This document shows positions 6,557 to 7,728 of a stretch of 7,728 nucleotides of DNA, piece by piece. The stretch spans positions 1-7,728 of the forward strand of contig URZS01000040.1 in NCBI GenBank assembly GCA_900552445.1, in the 5' to 3' direction. The position numbers and the translations under genes are program-made. Under the pieces are notes generated by a model, which was not told the origin of the DNA, searched no databases, and was given only the letters and a program-made list of their open reading frames with translations. Source of the stretch: an uncultured Veillonella sp. Its GTDB lineage: Bacteria; Bacillota; Negativicutes; Veillonellales; Veillonellaceae. How positions within the stretch are numbered: the first letter of the stretch is position 1; each line of letters starts with the position of its first letter.

Positions 6557-7216
6557 CTATTTAGAACGGTTTTTACGTTCATATGGGTAAATAACAACTT
6601 TGCCCCCATTATATTCCGCAATATATACGTCCTTAATAGAATACCCTTGAGCTTGTACCTCTTGTTCAAGCCACTCTCTATCTTTTTCAATTACATCTAG
6701 AGTAAATTGATTAATTTGACCATCATCAATGAGATCAAAACGAATATTATCTTCCCCAAATTGAACTACATTGAGTTGACCATTTTGTTCTAGTACAGCA
6801 CGTTTAACATCAGAAACGTATTGAACACCTGCAGCGCGCAGTTTTAGTTTCAGCTCTGCCGCTTGAATACCATAACGCATACATTCATCTGTTAAGATAT
6901 GACCTTTTTCAATAACAATTACAGGATGTCCATCTAAAATAGTTTTAAAGAATCGGAGATTTCCTTTTAAGAACTTAAGCGTCATTACAAGTATAGTCCA
7001 TAAAATGAGGACTAACATAAACTGTAAAATACCAATTTGGTCATTGTAAATAATGGCACCGATAATGCCACCAAGTACATAGTTTTGTAATTGGTCCAAA
7101 GCAGAGGTTGGCGCTAAGTTGCCCTTCCCCATTAAGTTGATTTGTAAGATAATCGCCAAGAGACCGATGGCGAGTTTGGCAAAGACCATCCCATAGACGG
7201 CCATAGCTTCTGTCAT
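6557..7216 (-). CDS. DUF421 (YetF-like) membrane protein
   Basis: A 219-residue member of the DUF421 family. Three hydrophobic segments are predicted by eye at about 6–28, 45–58 and 61–82. A soluble C-terminal region follows, with the family features GHPVIVIEKGHI (96–107), AAELKLKLRAAGV (119–131) and VKRAVLEQNGQLNVV (137–151). Homologues in spore formers include YetF and the 2Duf protein linked to spore properties, but no biochemical activity is established for this short form. The ATG at 7216–7214 has a strong SD, AAGGAGG (7230–7224), which overlaps the stop codon of the upstream DUF3290 gene, so the two are probably made together. DUF3290–DUF421 pairs are common in Firmicutes, and the two proteins may form a membrane complex (inference from the pairing). 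The radical SAM gene follows 20 nt downstream. Confidence 0.88.
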   Translation of the reverse strand: MTEAMAVYGMVFAKLAIGLLAIILQINLMGKGNLAPTSALDQLQNYVLGGIIGAIIYNDQIGILQFMLVLILWTILVMTLKFLKGNLRFFKTILDGHPVIVIEKGHILTDECMRYGIQAAELKLKLRAAGVQYVSDVKRAVLEQNGQLNVVQFGEDNIRFDLIDDGQINQFTLDVIEKDREWLEQEVQAQGYSIKDVYIAEYNGGKVVIYPYERKNRSK

Positions 7217-7228
7217 ATGTGGTCCTCC

Positions 7229-7690
7229 TTATGGTAAGACGTCCGCTTTATCATGAATTCGATCTATAGGGCTCACCTTATACACACGGGTAATCGTATA
7301 GGTTGAAAACTCTGGGTTAAATTGAACTTCATAATAAGCATCATTTACTTTCAAAATCATACCATTCCGAATTTTTAAGGAGTTAACCGCTAATTGCTCG
7401 CTTGGTACAGAACGATCAACACTAAAAGAATGTAAAAATTGAGCCATCCGAGAAGAGTCTTCAGAGTATGTTTTCATACGGTTATATTCTTGATATTCAA
7501 GGCCCAAGAAAAACACCACAATCAACGACAAGATAACCATTAAATCCCGATAACGCCTCGTCAAGCCATTTCGTAGAACTTGTACGCCCAAAACGAGCAA
7601 TGCTAATAAAACAGTTACTAAGATAATAAAGCCCCATGTTTGGTCCGCTACAGCTTGACTTTCAACATAGGCTAATGTGTAGAAATCCAT
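7229..7690 (-). CDS. DUF3290 membrane protein, partner of DUF421
   Basis: A 153-residue protein from the ATG at 7690–7688, beginning MDFYTLAYVES, which fits the M-[DN]-F-Y start I recall for DUF3290 proteins. Two membrane segments lie at about 18–39 and 48–64, with a charged loop (RNGLTRRYRD) between them. A soluble region of about 85 residues follows (KIRNGMILKVNDAYYEVQF near 106–124). The function is unknown; the family is usually encoded just before a DUF421 gene, as here. Only three genomic bases precede the ATG before adapter sequence starts, so its ribosome binding site and promoter are missing. The open frame runs further, to 7708, but those first six residues (MLFRSD) come mostly from adapter and are not real. 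A true start further upstream on the missing side cannot be strictly excluded, though the length is normal. Confidence 0.83.
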   Translation of the reverse strand: MDFYTLAYVESQAVADQTWGFIILVTVLLALLVLGVQVLRNGLTRRYRDLMVILSLIVVFFLGLEYQEYNRMKTYSEDSSRMAQFLHSFSVDRSVPSEQLAVNSLKIRNGMILKVNDAYYEVQFNPEFSTYTITRVYKVSPIDRIHDKADVLP

Positions 7691-7693
7691 ATC

Positions 7694-7728
7694 AGATCGG
7701 AAGAGCACACGTCTGAACTCCAGTCACG
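7694..7728. other. Illumina TruSeq adapter left on the contig end (artefact)
   Basis: AGATCGGAAGAGCACACG and the bases after it, through 7727, are the TruSeq read-through adapter, followed by one extra G. It is the exact inverse of bases 1–34. Genomic sequence ends at 7693. Confidence 0.98.

Noticed and set aside
35..7693. A new defence, toxin–antitoxin, CRISPR, biosynthetic or mobile system
   Set aside because: All nine genes fall in known families with intact motifs. There are no spaced repeats, small paired genes, recombinase or abrupt composition change to support such a call.
1..7728. Perfect 34-bp inverted terminal repeats, as in a linear plasmid, phage or transposon
   Set aside because: The repeats are the TruSeq adapter, and the genes between are chromosomal housekeeping genes with no transposase, integrase or replication gene.

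Overview
The window is a bacterial contig of about 7.66 kb (35–7693) with Illumina TruSeq adapter sequence left on both ends (1–34 and 7694–7728). All nine recognisable genes lie on the minus strand, so they read from high to low coordinates. Spacing is tight, and most starts carry clear AGGAGG-type ribosome binding sites. The gene set (SepF, YlmH, YlmD/PgeF, YlmE, a TIGR03960-type radical SAM protein, a DUF3290–DUF421 pair, and a stand-alone Met8p-type gene next to hemA), together with roughly 40–45% G+C in sampled stretches, points to a low-to-moderate G+C Firmicute. The best guess is Negativicutes, probably Veillonella or a close relative. That assignment rests on recall of gene order and has not been checked by any search.

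Layout in the direction of transcription. (1) 7690–3942: DUF3290 membrane protein, DUF421 membrane protein, a radical SAM protein with a B12-binding-like N-terminal domain, and the YlmD/PgeF laccase-domain protein. These are spaced 9–20 nt apart or coupled through SDs that overlap stop codons. Their promoter must lie outside the window. (2) 3941–3768: a short AT-rich gap with a good sigma-A-type promoter (TGTACA, 17 nt, TATAAT). (3) 3767–923: YlmE (PLP homeostasis), SepF (FtsZ membrane anchor), ProC (proline synthesis) and YlmH (S4 RNA-binding protein), closed by a strong intrinsic terminator at 884–915. (4) 865–35: a precorrin-2 dehydrogenase/ferrochelatase-like gene overlapping the start of hemA, which is cut off by the contig end. 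This is the start of a tetrapyrrole (siroheme/haem) gene set.

ylmD-ylmE-sepF-ylmH is the conserved cell-division neighbourhood known next to the dcw cluster in Bacillus. Here proC occupies the place of ylmG, and a terminator, not divIVA, follows ylmH. The rest is housekeeping. I found no CRISPR array, mobile element, RNA gene, toxin–antitoxin or defence locus, and nothing I could honestly call a new system. The main cautions are the adapter ends, which create false protein sequence at both edges, and three gene starts (proC, ylmE, DUF3290) where the longest open frame overextends the likely protein.
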